A stretch of DNA of 64,000 bases from Hippasteria phrygiana (taxonomy: Eukaryota > Echinodermata > Asteroidea > Valvatida > Goniasteridae). The notes beneath the pieces are model-generated. The model was not told the origin of the DNA. It ran no database searches and saw only the letters and a list, made by a program, of their open reading frames with translations. The translations under genes were made by a program, and so were the position numbers. This document shows positions 44,480 to 56,451 of this stretch, piece after piece. The stretch's first letter is position 1. The number at the start of each line of letters is the position of its first letter. The DNA is taken from positions 558,001 through 622,000 of the forward strand of contig JAZGUH010000198.1 in the NCBI GenBank assembly GCA_037893225.1, in the 5' to 3' direction.

Positions 44480-45008
44480 GATGCAATGGTGAACAGTTTT
44501 GAAAAAACCTGCTTCAAAAAATATTGTAAAAATGAACTAAATGTAAGGGCAAGAGCAGAAAGACGCACATGAAGACTTTACTGTATTAGCAAAGATGGCG
44601 ATTGATGGACCACTCTAGCGCTACGTTGGTGTGCACGCTATGCATGCTGTGTAGAGGACATGCACTGACAACCCGGCACGATTATTTACACAACAAAAGG
44701 CGCGCCACAAAAGGGGTTACGTAACACCGGGTCAACTGCGTTGGCTAAAACCGGAAGCGTTTTAGCTAAAAACCGTTAAGACATCGTTTTAGAAGATAAC
44801 ACCATTCTGGTTTAGCGCTAAACCCTCCCTCCGAGGTGTTTTAAATCACTGTTTTAGCGGCGAGATAAACCCGATTCTGTCAACTTTAAAACCGTTCAGA
44901 CACCGTTTTATGTAAAACTTTAAACAAAATCGAGTTCAACTAGTGTTTTAAGGGAATTTAAAACGGTGTCTGAACGTACCCTGCAAAGAGATGGTAGGCT
45001 TTTAAGGG

Positions 45009-45348
45009 AGGAGTGGTTAATCTGTGGTCGGGCCAGGCCTTTGAAAAGCCCAGCCATGCCCAGGCCTTCCAGCTTTTACTCTTGCTATTGTGAGCCACAA
45101 ATCACCTAACAGGCCAGGCCTGGTTGTAGCCCCTCCCACACTAATCTGTACCCATTCAAGGCTGGATCAAAAGATGCCTCAGCTGTCAGTCAAGTCTGGG
45201 TGAACAATGGGAGCCTGCTGGACTCCAGAATTAATGGGCAGTTTATTGTGTACAATCAGGGGATTATAGAAGCCCAAAGGCCCGGGCGTTCCAGGGGCTT
45301 GGCCAGGCTTTTCAACAGCCTGGCCTGACCACAGATTAACCACTCCAC
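45009..45348. mobile_element. MITE with GGAGTGGTTAATCTGTGGTC termini
   Basis: GAGTGGTTAATCTGTGGTC at the left and its complement at the right, followed inward by GGCCAGGC on both arms. About 340 bp. No target duplication identified. Confidence 0.75.
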
Positions 45349-45711
45349 CCTAAATAAACAACCTCCTGCGGACACCACAGCTGGCTGGACCAAATGTTGG
45401 AACACTTTCAATGAAAAACAGTAAAACTGTTCTCTGTCATGTACTCACCATTCAGAAAAGAAAACAACATTCAACACACATAATTACTTATCTATATCAA
45501 CTTATATCATGCTATTAAGTTGCAAAAATTCAAGCAGACTCATTCAGACAGGACCACTTATTATATTAATTACAGGATTAATGGTGATAACAATCTTAAT
45601 CCCCTGGGTCACACTGCCAACTTCCCCTTTAGAAAAGCACCAAAAGTATGAGTGAGGACCCGACCAAAATGCAGCATTGGGCGGGCCAGGTCTTAAAAGG
45701 ATGAACCCCTA

Positions 45712-46348
45712 CACTGCCAAAAATGGTTTTCTAATTTTGAGGGGAAAAAAACCTTAAAACACTTCTTTTTTCTGGGGATTATAGCAAAAAAAATTTATAA
45801 TATTTGTTTCTTAATTTAAGTAACCCTTTTTCTCCATTTCTTGATTTAAGAAATTTAGAATAAGAATTTTCTCCTTATAATGTTCTAGAAAAAAGGGGAC
45901 TTTCTTTACTCTTGCTGGAAAAATATTCTTAAATAGAAAAAAGCTAGAAATATTTCCTTACTGAATTTTCTAGGGAGAATGACAAGAAAACCCTTACTTT
46001 TCTGGAATGAAGAAAAGAAAAATCTGATTCCATTTAAAAAGCAAATTTTTTTTAAGAAGTAATTTCTTGGGAGATTTGTTTTCTTAAAGAAGAAAAGTTT
46101 TCTTAATCGTTTGTAGAGAAAGAGTTTTCTTTTGCTTTCAAGACAAGGATTTGTTTCTCACATTGTGAAATATTTTCCTATTTTACGAAGAGTGAGAAAT
46201 TATTTGTTGCAGTTCTACAAAATATAATAAAAGCACTCTTATAGTATTCTTGAATTGAAAAAATGATTATGAAAAAAATCTTCAATGGAAGAAAAATGTT
46301 CTAGAAATATTAGATATTCAAAATTCTAGTTAAGAAACTTTTGCAGTG
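45712..46348. mobile_element. CACTGCCAAAAA-family inverted-repeat element, copy 1
   Basis: CACTGCCAAAAATGGTTTTC at the left, a decayed ...CTTTTGCAGTG at the right, and a poly(TTCTT/AAGAAA)-rich interior. Related copies: 48240-49040, 59720-59889 and 63146 to beyond the window end. It includes TAGGGAGAATGACAAGAAAA, shared with the last copy. Confidence 0.7.
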
Positions 46349-46433
46349 TTCCATTGTTGTGTACACTGTGTTAATTTAAAAACAATGCATATGTCTTATA
46401 TGATCATTGTCTTCTGGACTCCTTTCCAATCAG

Positions 46434-46595
46434 AGGAGTGTCCTGCTGGTAGTTTCTCATCCAACAGCATCGTCCCTTGCTTCAATTGCCCGATTGGACA
46501 GTATCAGACACAGCCAGCCCAGACATCATGCCTTGCCTGCCCTGATGGTTCAACCACACTGGACTATGGGGCACAGTCACCAGACCAGTGTCTCG
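46434..46595 (+). CDS. Exon 14: GCC2/GCC3 Cys repeat 2
   Basis: Acceptor tttccaatcag, donor gtatga, phase 1-1, 54 codons. ECPAGSFSS, CFNCPIGQYQTQPAQTSC, ACPDGSTT and a final QC: the same cysteine order and spacing as exon 13, and the best match to the family consensus of the three. Residues 986-1039. The adjacent upstream sequence is the end of a CACTGCC-type element. Confidence 0.95.
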
Positions 46596-47008
46596 GTATG
46601 AGTATCTATGTTTTGGTGTTGACATTATGCTGCAAAGTTGAAAGAATAGTCTTGGGTAGTTGTGGGTCCTATGTTTATTTACTTATTTTTTAAAAATTCT
46701 TTCTGGTAATGAAACCAAGGATTACTCAAAAGTGTACATCGCACTGTACAATATAGCTCGAAAGCCTGAAGTAACCTATAAGAATGAGAAGAAATGTTCA
46801 GTTTAGAGGTGGGAGGAAAATCCCAGAATGATATTCTGGGTGATAATCAGGCAGTGACTGAAAACGCAGTCAACATGTTGATTCCATCTTTAGAGCAAGC
46901 AGTTTTCCGAGAGGTTGCTTTTACCCCTATCCCTTCCGCTACCCCCACTAAAGAACTTTCAGAATTCAGTAGAATTCAGATATCAAACCCTGCTTACCCA
47001 TCCTTTCA

Positions 47009-47395
47009 GGGGCGGATCCGGTGGGGGGGGGGGGTGGTTTGGGGTCGAAACCACCCCCCCCCCCCCCCCTGCTCTTTGCCAAATTGTTGTTTGTTTTGTT
47101 TTGTTTTGTTTGTTTGTTTTGGGGGGGCTTGTAAGGGCCTACGCTTTAAGTGGCAAACCAGAACTGTAAAGGTCTTATTTTGTTTGTACGGGTAAGAACA
47201 AAACAGGGGTTAAATGGTGCCACCAACGTTGAGAAAGGGTCATCGTCCATCGTCGTCCCCCCCCCCCCCCCCCCCCACCCCCACCGCAGGCGAACAATTT
47301 TGGGAGTCAACTTTTTGGGGAAATAGGCCTTTACGAAAAAATTCAGAAACCCCCCCCCCCCCCCCTGCCATATGAACAATCCGGGATCTGCCCCT
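47009..47395. mobile_element. Element with CAGGGGCGGATCC termini
   Basis: CAGGGGCGGATCC and ...GGGATCTGCCCCTG with G/C runs inside both ends. The flanks CCATCCTT and CCATCCCC match in 6 of 8 bases, compatible with an 8-bp hAT duplication if the left boundary is moved by one. Relative of 9174-9655. Confidence 0.65.
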
Positions 47396-47546
47396 GCCAT
47401 CCCCTTATCTTGATTTTTTTGTCTAAAACTTTATGGCAGGGTAAACATTTTGGGGAAAACAGAATGAAAGGGGTAGCATGCCAACGAGGATGCCACTGTA
47501 TTGAACAAAAAACTTCCAAGGTATACAAGGTTTGCAGTAACACCAT

Positions 47547-47731
47547 GTGAAATTTTATCTCTTTTGAGTTGTGTGGTTCTGAGAAGAATCAGTTGGTTTT
47601 TTTCTTGACATTTCAAACAGTATGCTCACCAGTCTCCGATGACGAACAGAGCATAATGTTCAAAATGTCAAGTTAAAACAACCAGTTCTTCTCACTGAGA
47701 CCCACACAACTCAAAAGAGATAAAATTTCAC
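47547..47731. mobile_element. Foldback element, 185 bp
   Basis: Arms of about 80 bp start GTGAAATTTTATCTCTTTTG and end at the complement; the middle holds ATGCTC...GAGCAT. It lies in intron 14, 140 bp upstream of exon 15. Confidence 0.8.
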
Positions 47732-47871
47732 AAACCTTCCATGTTTTGCTCCACCATGCAAGTCTCATTTTTAAAAACTCCCTTTTTTGAAATATTACAT
47801 GTGCTAAATTATCACAGATTAGTTCCTTTGGGTAAACCGCCAATTATCGAAGAAAAGATTTCTCTCAACAG

Positions 47872-48033
47872 AAATCTGCAGCCCCGGCAGTGTGTCAGAG
47901 ACGGGACTGGCTCCCTGTAGACCATGTGAGCGTCGCACCTACCAGCAACAGATCCAACAGCGCAGCTGCAGGCTGTGTCCAGAGCAAAGCACGACACTGA
48001 CTAATGGATCCACCTCTCTCGATGACTGCATAG
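47872..48033 (+). CDS. Exon 15: GCC2/GCC3 Cys repeat 3
   Basis: Acceptor tttctctcaacag, donor gtgatt, phase 1-1, 54 codons. ICSPGSVSE, PCRPCERRTYQQQIQQRSC, LCPEQSTT, N-G-S sequon, DC. Cysteine spacing equals exons 13 and 14, but the C-P-x-G-x-Y core is C-E-R-R-T-Y, so it is the most diverged of the three. Residues 1040-1093. It is easily missed because its open frame is short. Confidence 0.92.
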
Positions 48034-48206
48034 GTGATTTGGGGCAGAACTTTATTTTCCCCACTTTTTGATCCACACTTTTCTGTTCCACACTTTTCAG
48101 TTCCACGCTGTTTTCCCACATCAGTAACTGATAGTGTAATGTTGATATTTATGAGGGGTATTGTACTGGTCCACAGTCGGTTACAGGGAATTTGTTATAT
48201 TATTTA

Positions 48207-48207
48207 A

Positions 48208-48237
<30 letters not shown>
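48207..48237. repeat. (ATT)n microsatellite
   Basis: About ten ATT units. Confidence 0.9.
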
Positions 48238-48238
<1 letters not shown>

Positions 48239-48239
48239 C

Positions 48240-49040
48240 TTTCTTTCTTTTTAAGACAAAACAAAACTCAAACAATTTCTTTTTTTCAAGGATAAAATTT
48301 TTCTTGATTAAAGAAAACCTAAATCAAAGGTTTTTCTGGATTTCTTTAAACCGGAATTTCTAATTTCCTAATGAAGAAAAACAAGAATTTGTTTCTGGTG
48401 TTAGTTGCTTTCAAAATCTCCTCATTGGAGATGTTAGTTCTTATATAGGATTTCTAAAATTATGGGGAAAAAAAGCTTGAAATCGTTTCTTGTGAAATTT
48501 TCTAGAGAGTGCACAAGAAAATGCCGTAAACTGTGCTGAAACTGTTTAAGAATATAAGTTGTGATATTAAGAAGTATTTTATGCAAAACAATTATTTCTT
48601 AAAACGAAATATTTTCTGGTCTGAAAACAAGTTCATACAGGTGGTCAAGAAAACTTAGGTTTGTGCTAAGAAAAACTGTCCTGCTCATGATATTCATTTT
48701 TGTATTTCATGCTTGAAATCATGCTCTTACTAAAGAAAAATATTCATAAAATAGATTAAATGTTCTTCAAACTGGAAATTGACGAAGAAAAAACTCATGT
48801 ACTTTTTTCTTTATGTTTTAAATATCCAACATTTTCTGATTTTGTTTTCCTTTTGAAAACAAGGTTTTCTTGTGACATTACTCGGAACAAGAATTATATA
48901 ATGAATGAAAGGTTTATTGCACAAACCTTTCATTCATTAGTATCTCCATCACCATGCAAAGCCTCAAATCTTACCTAAGAATTATGTATTCTTTATTCAA
49001 GAATATTTTTCTTGCTTAAGAAATTCATTTTTTTGCAGTG
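48240..49040. mobile_element. CACTGCC-family element, copy 2 (left end unclear)
   Basis: The right end is TTCTTGCTTAAGAAATTC...TTTTTTGCAGTG, matching the end of 45712-46348. The interior is AAGAAA/TTTCTT-rich. Confidence 0.55.
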
Positions 49041-49157
49041 TGGCAACAGCAATGGGGTCTCAATATGTGTATTCAGGAATGCATAGACTAAGACCACTGG
49101 CAGGCTGAGATAGGAGTGAACTACATGTAGGTCTGACAACTTGGGGGGGGGGGGGGA

Positions 49158-49395
49158 GTTAAATAGACATCTTGAATACAGACAACAGCTATCGCCACAG
49201 TTTAAAAAGACTGCCTTGCTGGTTGATGTCTATAGCTGCATTTCTTCAAGTACTCAATCCATTCATGTTTCAACTACATGTATATTGTTCTTGAATGGAA
49301 GTGCAATGAATAGATGTAGATTTTGTTGTTTTTTTTAACGGAGTTTTCATTCACACGAAAGGGGGATCAAAGTGTGATGAATATGGGTTTCACAC
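49158..49395 (+). repeat. Dispersed repeat, plus copy (partner at 32200-32463)
   Basis: GTTAAATAGACATCTTGAATAC then CTCAATCCATTCATG, TATTGTTCTTGAATGGAAG and ATATGGGTTTCACACTA; colinear with the complement of 32200-32463. ACCCGGGTAA motifs follow. Confidence 0.6.
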
Positions 49396-51254
49396 TACTC
49401 TGAACTTACCCGGGTAATTTATTACCCGGGTGCATGGTTGTCATTACCCGGGTAGAAACTAACACGGAGAATCGGTTTCACACTACAAAATTAACCCTGC
49501 AATTCTGCTTACCCGCTTCAGCACGCACCCGGGTAACTTGTAGCCGCGTTCACACTATGCGAGTGGTAACCCGGAGAATGTGCATTCCCAACAAACATGA
49601 CGGTACTGGGCCGATGCAGGCTACTTATGGGTTCGTTCCGATAGTACCGTACGCTATCCCATTCTTTGACACTTCCTTTCTGTTGTCGTGTTGACTTGTG
49701 TCACATAATCCGAACTCATTTAGAGTCGATCTTAAGTATGAGTTTTTGCTTGTTATGTCCGTATAGCATGGTGGAGATGGGCGGCCATAAGGGAGCTGTG
49801 ACCAGGTTAGGTTTGGTGGTTGGAGGTGCGAGTAGAGGGTCATAGTTCTCAGATCCTCTTACGAGCAAGAGCATACTTTCATGCCTATGGGCTCCGTGCA
49901 CAACTACCCCCTCAGCGGAAAGAAAAAGCGAGTTGGGGGGTCAATATCGACGCCATCTTACCTGACTTCAATTTAAGTGTCTGGTTCCCGCTGTGATATT
50001 CTTATTGAAAAGGCAATTATCGAGAGTCAGCGAACAGACAAAGCAATCCCACTGGTATACGAGTATCAAATGAACGAGGAGCGCAGTGCGTACCCTTACA
50101 AAAAAGTTCTATAGAAATCTATAAAAAAAGATTCTGTAGAATTCCTTTATAGAGTTTCTTTAGAGTTTCTTTAGAGTTTCTTTAGAAAATGGGCCACTTC
50201 TCTATAAGACATTTTATAGAATTCTATAGAAATTTTACAATTCTATAAAAGATAATTCTGTAGAATGTCTATAAGATTCTACAGAATTTTTCTATAGATT
50301 TGTATATAATTTCTTTAGAGATCCTCTATAGTTTTTATAGAATTCTATAGAAAAATTACCACTTTTCTATAAAACAGCTAGTAGAATTCTATAGAAATAT
50401 GACCACTTTTCTATAAAACATCTAATAGAATTATATAGAAAGATGACTCCATTTTTATAAAATGTCATAAATATTTACAAACTTGGTAACTTTTCTAAAC
50501 ATTTTAATTAAATATCAACGTGATACACTTCATCCTTCAAAATTAATATAATTGGAGATCAATACTTTTTTGCTGTGTACTTTTCACTGCATTTATTTCC
50601 AGCATAGGCCATGGCCAAAACGTCCTGAATTTTTCCAAATCTAATACTGTACATGAATAATTTCACACAGGGAATTAATGAAAAATTTATAAATACATGT
50701 ATAAGCATCTGATATGCGATCAACATTAATTAAATAGGAAACTAAATAATTCCACATACATCATTGTTTTTATATTAAAAAAATGGTAGGCAAAAAGGAA
50801 TTTAAAAAACTTTGGACGGATACAAAACAAGTAAATTAAAGAAGGCTTGAATAGTTTTGTATTTTATAAACAAATGCAAGGAGACGACCAAGAATGATTA
50901 CAGTATGAAAGATAAAAGAGCCTAAAACACATGAATCTTTAACAATGAAAAAAGATCCCACCAAAAATCTCTGAAATTTAACTGAGATTTAAGGGGGGAA
51001 ACTACATTTTGGTTGTTAAAATATTAATAGTGAACAATCACCCCTGTTGGCGCACTTGGAAAATTTACATTGATCTCTTCAGAAAATCAGCCCTGAAGAC
51101 GGCCTTTGTGAAACTTTTACTAGTATATACATTTGTGGAAACTGATAAATCACCTGACGTAAAGAGAAATGTCCTGGCGAAAAATTTTACTCATACTTCC
51201 GAAAATCTAAAATACACACGGACTAGTGAAACTCGGTTTACTCCGGACACAGAT

Positions 51255-51655
51255 GAAAATTTATGAAATAATTTTGTGGCGATCAATAGGCAAAAATTAA
51301 AAGTTATAAAATAAAACTATTTTTGAGGGTTAAATGGACTTTCTGATGGACTTAAAGCATGGGCAATCATGGGGGGCAATCATGGGGGAAACCCCCCCCC
51401 CCCAATATTTTGGGAGTTGACGGCTATGGCAGTGTGTCCCCCCCAAAAAACAAAAAGATTCTCCTTTGTCATATACATTTTATTTTCCCTTTTTATTTGA
51501 AATGTAGACAGCTGGCTAACAACTGTTTTGGTATCACTAACGTACAAAGCAACAATGGGTACAATCTTTACAGAATATTAGTCAAAATATGATTGTGTAA
51601 GCCAAAAAAAAGGAATGTCACCTCCTACTATAGTAACAATTGTAGACTTATACTG
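51255..51655 (+). repeat. Direct duplication, first copy
   Basis: Shares AATTTATGAAATAATTTTGT, GGCGATCAATAGGCA, CTTTGTCATATACATTTTAT and GTCACCTCCTACTATAGTAA in order with 52192-52518. Both contain a G/C-run insert after GGGCAATC. Confidence 0.85.
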
Positions 51656-51700
51656 CATTCAAAAAGGTTTAACAAGTGTACAATTAAAAAAATAGCTGGC

Positions 51701-51855
51701 ATGTGTGTTCCCTACAAGTTTGTTTCTTGTACTCTGTCATTTGCCTTTGAGAAAGAACTTGCTTAAGTTCGAAACGTCAGGCCAGCTAATTTTTGTATTT
51801 GTATATTTCAGGTCCATTCAGTCAGTCAGCAGTTTGCAGCAGTTTTATTCATTTT
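51701..51855 (+). repeat. Penelope-type terminal repeat with hammerhead-like core (uninterrupted copy)
   Basis: CTTTGAG-AAA, stem GAACTT-GCTT-AAGTTC, GAAAC-GTC. The order (a CUGANGA-like box, a stem II and GAAA) resembles a degenerate hammerhead ribozyme, which Penelope-like elements carry in their terminal repeats. It aligns across the insertion point of 7684-9939. Confidence 0.5.
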
Positions 51856-52191
51856 CAAGTGTACAATTAAGAAAAGATCTTATATAATATACATGTAACT
51901 CGTAAGATCTTACGGGAGAGGACTTGAGCGAGGACTCAGACGACTTAGGCAGCTCTGTAATGGGCGAAGACTTGGACGACTTGGGTAGCTCTGCATATGC
52001 AATGGATGAGGATGACTCCAAATGGTGCGGGCAAACACAGTTCGATGCTAACGAGCTTGAACACGGGGCGAATTCACCTCCAACAAACAGCCGCAAAGAG
52101 ACGAAACAGCGGGGGACGACATTGGCTCCCGACGCAAAAATATGGGGATATGAGCCCCAAATACTGAACCGTAGGCCTATTACACAGATAA

Positions 52192-52518
52192 AAATTTATG
52201 AAATAATTTTGTGGCGATCAATAGGCACAAATTTAAAGTTAAAAATGGACTTAAAGCACGGGCAATCCGGGGGGGGGGGGGGGGGGGGGGGGGACACGTC
52301 CCCCTCCCCCAATATTTTCCCCTTTGTCATATACATTTTATTTTCCCTTTTCATTTGAAATTTAGACAGCTAACTGGCTAATAAACAACTGTTTTGTTAT
52401 CACTAACATACAAGCAACAATGGGGACAATCTTTACAGAATATTAGTCAAAATAAGATTGTGTAAGCCAAAAAAGGGAATGTCACCTCCTACTATAGTAA
52501 CAATTGTAGACTTACCGC
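52192..52518 (+). repeat. Direct duplication, second copy
   Basis: Second copy of 51255-51655, with a 20+ base G run at 52270-52293. Confidence 0.85.
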
Positions 52519-54298
52519 ATACAAACAGCTTGTGATCAGCGTGACGACATGGTTCAACCATTCCTTCCTCTATGGTTCAACATGTTGCTTGTATCTTGTA
52601 CGTGTGATCATGGAGAAATGGTGTGATCGATCATGTCCAAAGACTTGTCCATCCATCCAGCAATCACCAGTGTATTTTTTACATGTCATGTACAGGTTGA
52701 GTGTGTACATGAGCAGTGAATTATGTCCACAGGCGTACATGTAAATGCCATGCAAATATCCACGATTTTGACCCAGTTTTATACAATTTCTGCCATCAAG
52801 CCCATACTGCACTGCTAGCTGCACTGACATTCAACTGACTGTAGTGCAGATTTCAAATTTCCCACACTGACCGTTTATCTCTGGTATGCAAGCAGCAAGG
52901 TCACCTTGTCATGTGACTTGAGTCTAAGTAACATGATACTCTTGATGATGTAACAGTACATGTAGGCTTTGGTCTGTACAGGGTCTGTGTACACATCAAC
53001 TTCCTGTTTGGCTTAGTAAACTGTTGGGCTAGCTGTGTGGTGTACTTTATACATGTATCATGGAGGAAGGAATTTCCTCCATGCATGTATGTGCTGTTGC
53101 ATATATTCAGTGTTGCATGGTGTACACCCAGAGAGGTACATATTATGTACCAAACCTGCACCGAATTATGATGTGGTGTACAGACACCACAGTTCGGTAA
53201 GGGAAAACAAATGAATACTTTGAAAATGCTTATAATCGCTTCTTTAAAAATCATAGTCCTCAGCCTTGATCTTGTTAGTAAATTTGATTGAAAAAAAAAG
53301 ATTTGTTAAAGTATTATATAGTTATACTCATCTTTAATTTCTACCGAAAAATAAAATCATATGGAGTGTTCTATATAATTCTATGTTTCTATAGAAATTA
53401 GGGGCATATTGTGGGTTACTTTAAATATGTACATACTTTCTACAAACAAATTAATGTGTCTATAATTTCTATAGAAACATAGAATTCTATAGAAGACTGA
53501 CAGGAATTTGTTTAATCAGTGCTCTATAGAAATCTATAGATTTTTTTTAAAAATCTCTATATAGACAGTCTTCTTATTGAAGTATTCTATACAATTCTAT
53601 GTTTCTATAGAAATTAGAAACATATTGTGGTTTACTATATAAATGTACATACTTTCAACAAACAAATTGATATGTCTAATTTCTATAGAAACCATTCTAT
53701 AGAACTGGAAGATTTGTTCTATAGAAATTTATATATTTTTTTAAAATCTCTATAGACAGCCTTAAATATTCTATAGAAAACCATTGCCTCTATAGAACCG
53801 TATAGAGTTCTATAGAACTTTTTTGTAAGGGTAATACCACCAGCGACGTACTCCCCATGGAAGTGCGGTTGCTATGTGGACAGCGCCCTCATTCGACGGC
53901 GCACGGAGCCCATAGGTGATTCAAAAATTGAATCGATGCCGAATCACGGGGTTTTTGATTGGGTGTTTCTCAATGAACTCATGGAGGAAGGATATCCTTC
54001 CTCCATGATGAACTGTAACGTGACATGAGTTTGGAAATAAAAACACGACGAAGCACACCCACCGACCCAGGTAGAAGAAAACCCGGCAAGCATTCACACT
54101 ATTGTTGGTAACCCGGAGAATTGTTTCAAGGTCGTCGTTAACCCCGAGATTGGTGGGTGGCAAAGGGTAAATACCATACTGAAAGGATGACGGGCTGGAC
54201 ACTGACTGGTAACAAAATAAAACAGGCTTGAGAATAAACATCTGTGAGTTATCACAAGGATTGCATGTTAGCTTCAGTGTTCCATGACCATGAAGCAA

Positions 54299-54418
54299 GA
54301 TATGGGGCAAAGGGCCCCATTTCTCTTTTGTGTTGGTCATTGTGTTCCTGGAATCTCAGGAATTCTTTTCAGATATCTAGGGGGATGTGTTTGGTAACAA
54401 TAGTCTGGAGTGTGATTT
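54299..54418 (+). mobile_element. GATATGGGGCA MITE, truncated copy
   Basis: GATATGGGGCAaAGGG, CTCTTTTGTGTTGGTCATTG, ATCTCAGGAATTCTTTTCAG and GGTAACAATAGTCTG as in 1563-1727; the right terminus is missing. Confidence 0.7.
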
Positions 54419-56451
54419 GCACGCAAAGCATGCCGGTGTTTTACGTGTGGCAATCGATATAAAGGACCGCCTGATTGTAATTTTTTTTGCATGCACATGC
54501 TGTATCCATATTATTACAGTTACACTGCGTTCTGATAAGGAACCGAACTCCAGCCTGCATTTTTGCAATAATTATTTTATACGTTTCGAGGGGTTATGGA
54601 CAGGAACAATAAACCTCCGTCCACAAAAAAGTTACCGTCGACAAAAATGCGGCATTTGACACTGCTGTAAGCACCGTAACTTTTCTATTGACAGAGTCGT
54701 ATCTGCATATATATATATATTTTTTTTCAAATATTCGGTTGATGATCGAATATTCGGTATAGCCCTAATTTAGGGCATTATTAATTTGTCAACAGGAGAA
54801 GTTTCCTTTTAGGAGAATATAAATATGTCACTAGTATTGCAAGAGTAAATATATATGCTTACAATATGATTCTGGCTTGTTCCTGCTCCCAAAATTAGTA
54901 GCAGTCAGAGTGGAACAAAGGTATTAAAATGATAAGTGTTTTTTTCTTAAATATCTTCAAATCAACCACAAGAAACTTGACCATTGTAGCTCATGAATTG
55001 GACTTGACTGTCTTAACTTGTGACTTGTCCCCAGACTCTACCTGCATGACTTGGAATACAGACTGGTGGTTTGAGCAAATCAAAATAACATAATGGAATC
55101 CACAAAAAAGGTTCACTATATCATATAGTGGTCATTCATTGTAGCAAATAATGGTCTGGGAGCCATAGAGGATGTTCGTTATAGCCAAATGTTTGGTATA
55201 GCGGTGTTCGTTATAGAGCGACATTTCTAGACTTGGGAAGATTTTTTCGAAACAATTGTGTGCTGTAGTGTGGGGTGTTCGTTCTTACTCCCTTGAGGCA
55301 GAGTTGTATTCGGGTCCCTGCAAGTCCTTTCACAAGTCCTTTCGCAAGCCCAGTCAGAAGTCCTTTCATAAAGCCGGTCACAAGTACCTGGATGAACAAT
55401 GACAAAGGAATGCCTTTGTCACAGCTCATTTGAATAGCTTGAGATTGGGATTAGTACTGGAGAGCTTGTGATGGACTTGCAGGGACTTGTGATGGACTCG
55501 ACTACATCTCTGCTTTAGGGTCGATAAATTCATTTTGGAATGATAAAACTACCTTGACTCGAAATGGATCAACTATAAAGAGGGACCCGTTACTACACAA
55601 TCGCCAACTCAAGTTCTAGGTAACACCAACAGGAGAGGGCGTTGGAGCATTCTATTAGCCCAGCTCTTGTGGCTAACCAGCCTGCCTTCTATTCTTGGTT
55701 TCTATTAAACATGCAAGACGCACCATCCATGAGGTCACATTGCGCCTATAGGCCATGTTACACCACTGTAAAAAACGTTTAGAAAGTGACCCCCGTGGTA
55801 CCAGTTAGAACTTATGTTTTCCTACTCAGTTTGATGTCCTGAATCAAGAAATGAAGGTTGTCAGCGGACCAGAACGGAACATGACCTACTTTTCATGAAG
55901 GACATGGCTATATATATCCGACGCATATTCAAAAACATGACATTTATGAGAAAGTTAGACTCACATGCAGATCATCAGGGGGCTGATATATTTGTTTTCA
56001 TGATAGCGCCACCACGAAGCTGCTGACACCCTTGTATAATGGAAAATTATAGGAAAATTAACAATGTATTCTCCATTGCCTTTTAAGAATGTACCCTTTT
56101 TTAGAGAAAATATGGATTGTATATTAATTTGTGAAAGTTATGTTTTTTTTCTTAACATAAATGATTCTTGTCATATTTGATTTGATTTTTTTCCTTCAAA
56201 TGGATGCAAAGTAACGGTCGCCTGTGACGTACAATAAAAGTGCCGAAGAGGGGGATTTCAAGGTCTGATTTCACCCCCTTGTTCTCTTCGATTGCATTGA
56301 ACGTGGATTGTCTGATTTTCATTTTCATTGGGTACTACCAAGTGACACAAATCATGGGAACGTGGCCTAGTGATGCATGCCCAACCTCACGACAGCCAAC
56401 ATTTTGCTTAAACTGTTAGTTGAGGTAAAATTTTCTTTTCCGTGCATTCAG
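54419..56451. other. Intron 15, right part, no clear feature
   Basis: A short (AT)n run at 54708-54720 and a TTCGTTATAG-rich patch near 55170-55220. Otherwise unremarkable non-coding sequence. A further Cys-repeat exon could be hidden here, but I found none with matching phase. Confidence 0.4.

Larger units (their letters stand above)
43701..44981. mobile_element. Inverted-repeat DNA transposon carrying a SANT-like remnant
   Basis: GGCTACGTTCACACATCGTT at the left and the complement of GGGTACGTTCAGACACCGTT at the right; subtermini rich in AAAACGGT / TTTTAGC motifs. A frameshifted Myb/SANT-like gene lies inside on the minus strand. No transposase was seen and no clear target duplication. PIF/Harbinger elements usually encode such a second protein, so that class is suspected. 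Confidence 0.65.
50093..53831. mobile_element. 3.7-kb element with CCCTTACAAAAAAGTTCTA termini and TA flanks
   Basis: A 23-bp perfect inverted repeat starts CCCTTACAAAAAAGTTCTAT. TA flanks both sides. Several hundred bases next to each end are built from TCTATAGAA-type palindromes. Inside are a direct duplication (51255-51655 and 52192-52518) and a Penelope-type terminus (51701-51855). The open frame 51924-52358 encodes an acidic N-terminus with repeated D-D-L-G-S-S but no known domain. No transposase recognised. TA flanks suggest the mariner-like group or a relative. Confidence 0.7.
49884..53916. mobile_element. Outer inverted pair around a nested 3.7-kb element
   Basis: CCTATGGGCTCCGTGCAC (49884) and GCGCACGGAGCCCATAGG (ending 53916) are complementary in 17 of 18 positions and enclose the element 50093-53831. 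This fits a small element later invaded by the larger one; no target duplication confirmed. Confidence 0.5.

Noticed and set aside
51924..52358. Acidic 144-codon frame as the N-terminus of a piggyBac-type transposase
   Set aside because: Acidic starts occur in such proteins, but no catalytic-core sequence follows and the host element has TA, not TTAA, flanks.
48034..56451. A fourth GCC2/GCC3 exon in the 8.4-kb intron 15
   Set aside because: I looked for a C-x2-C-P-x-G-x-Y-Q pattern with AG/GT borders in phase 1 and did not find one; most of this intron is transposon sequence.
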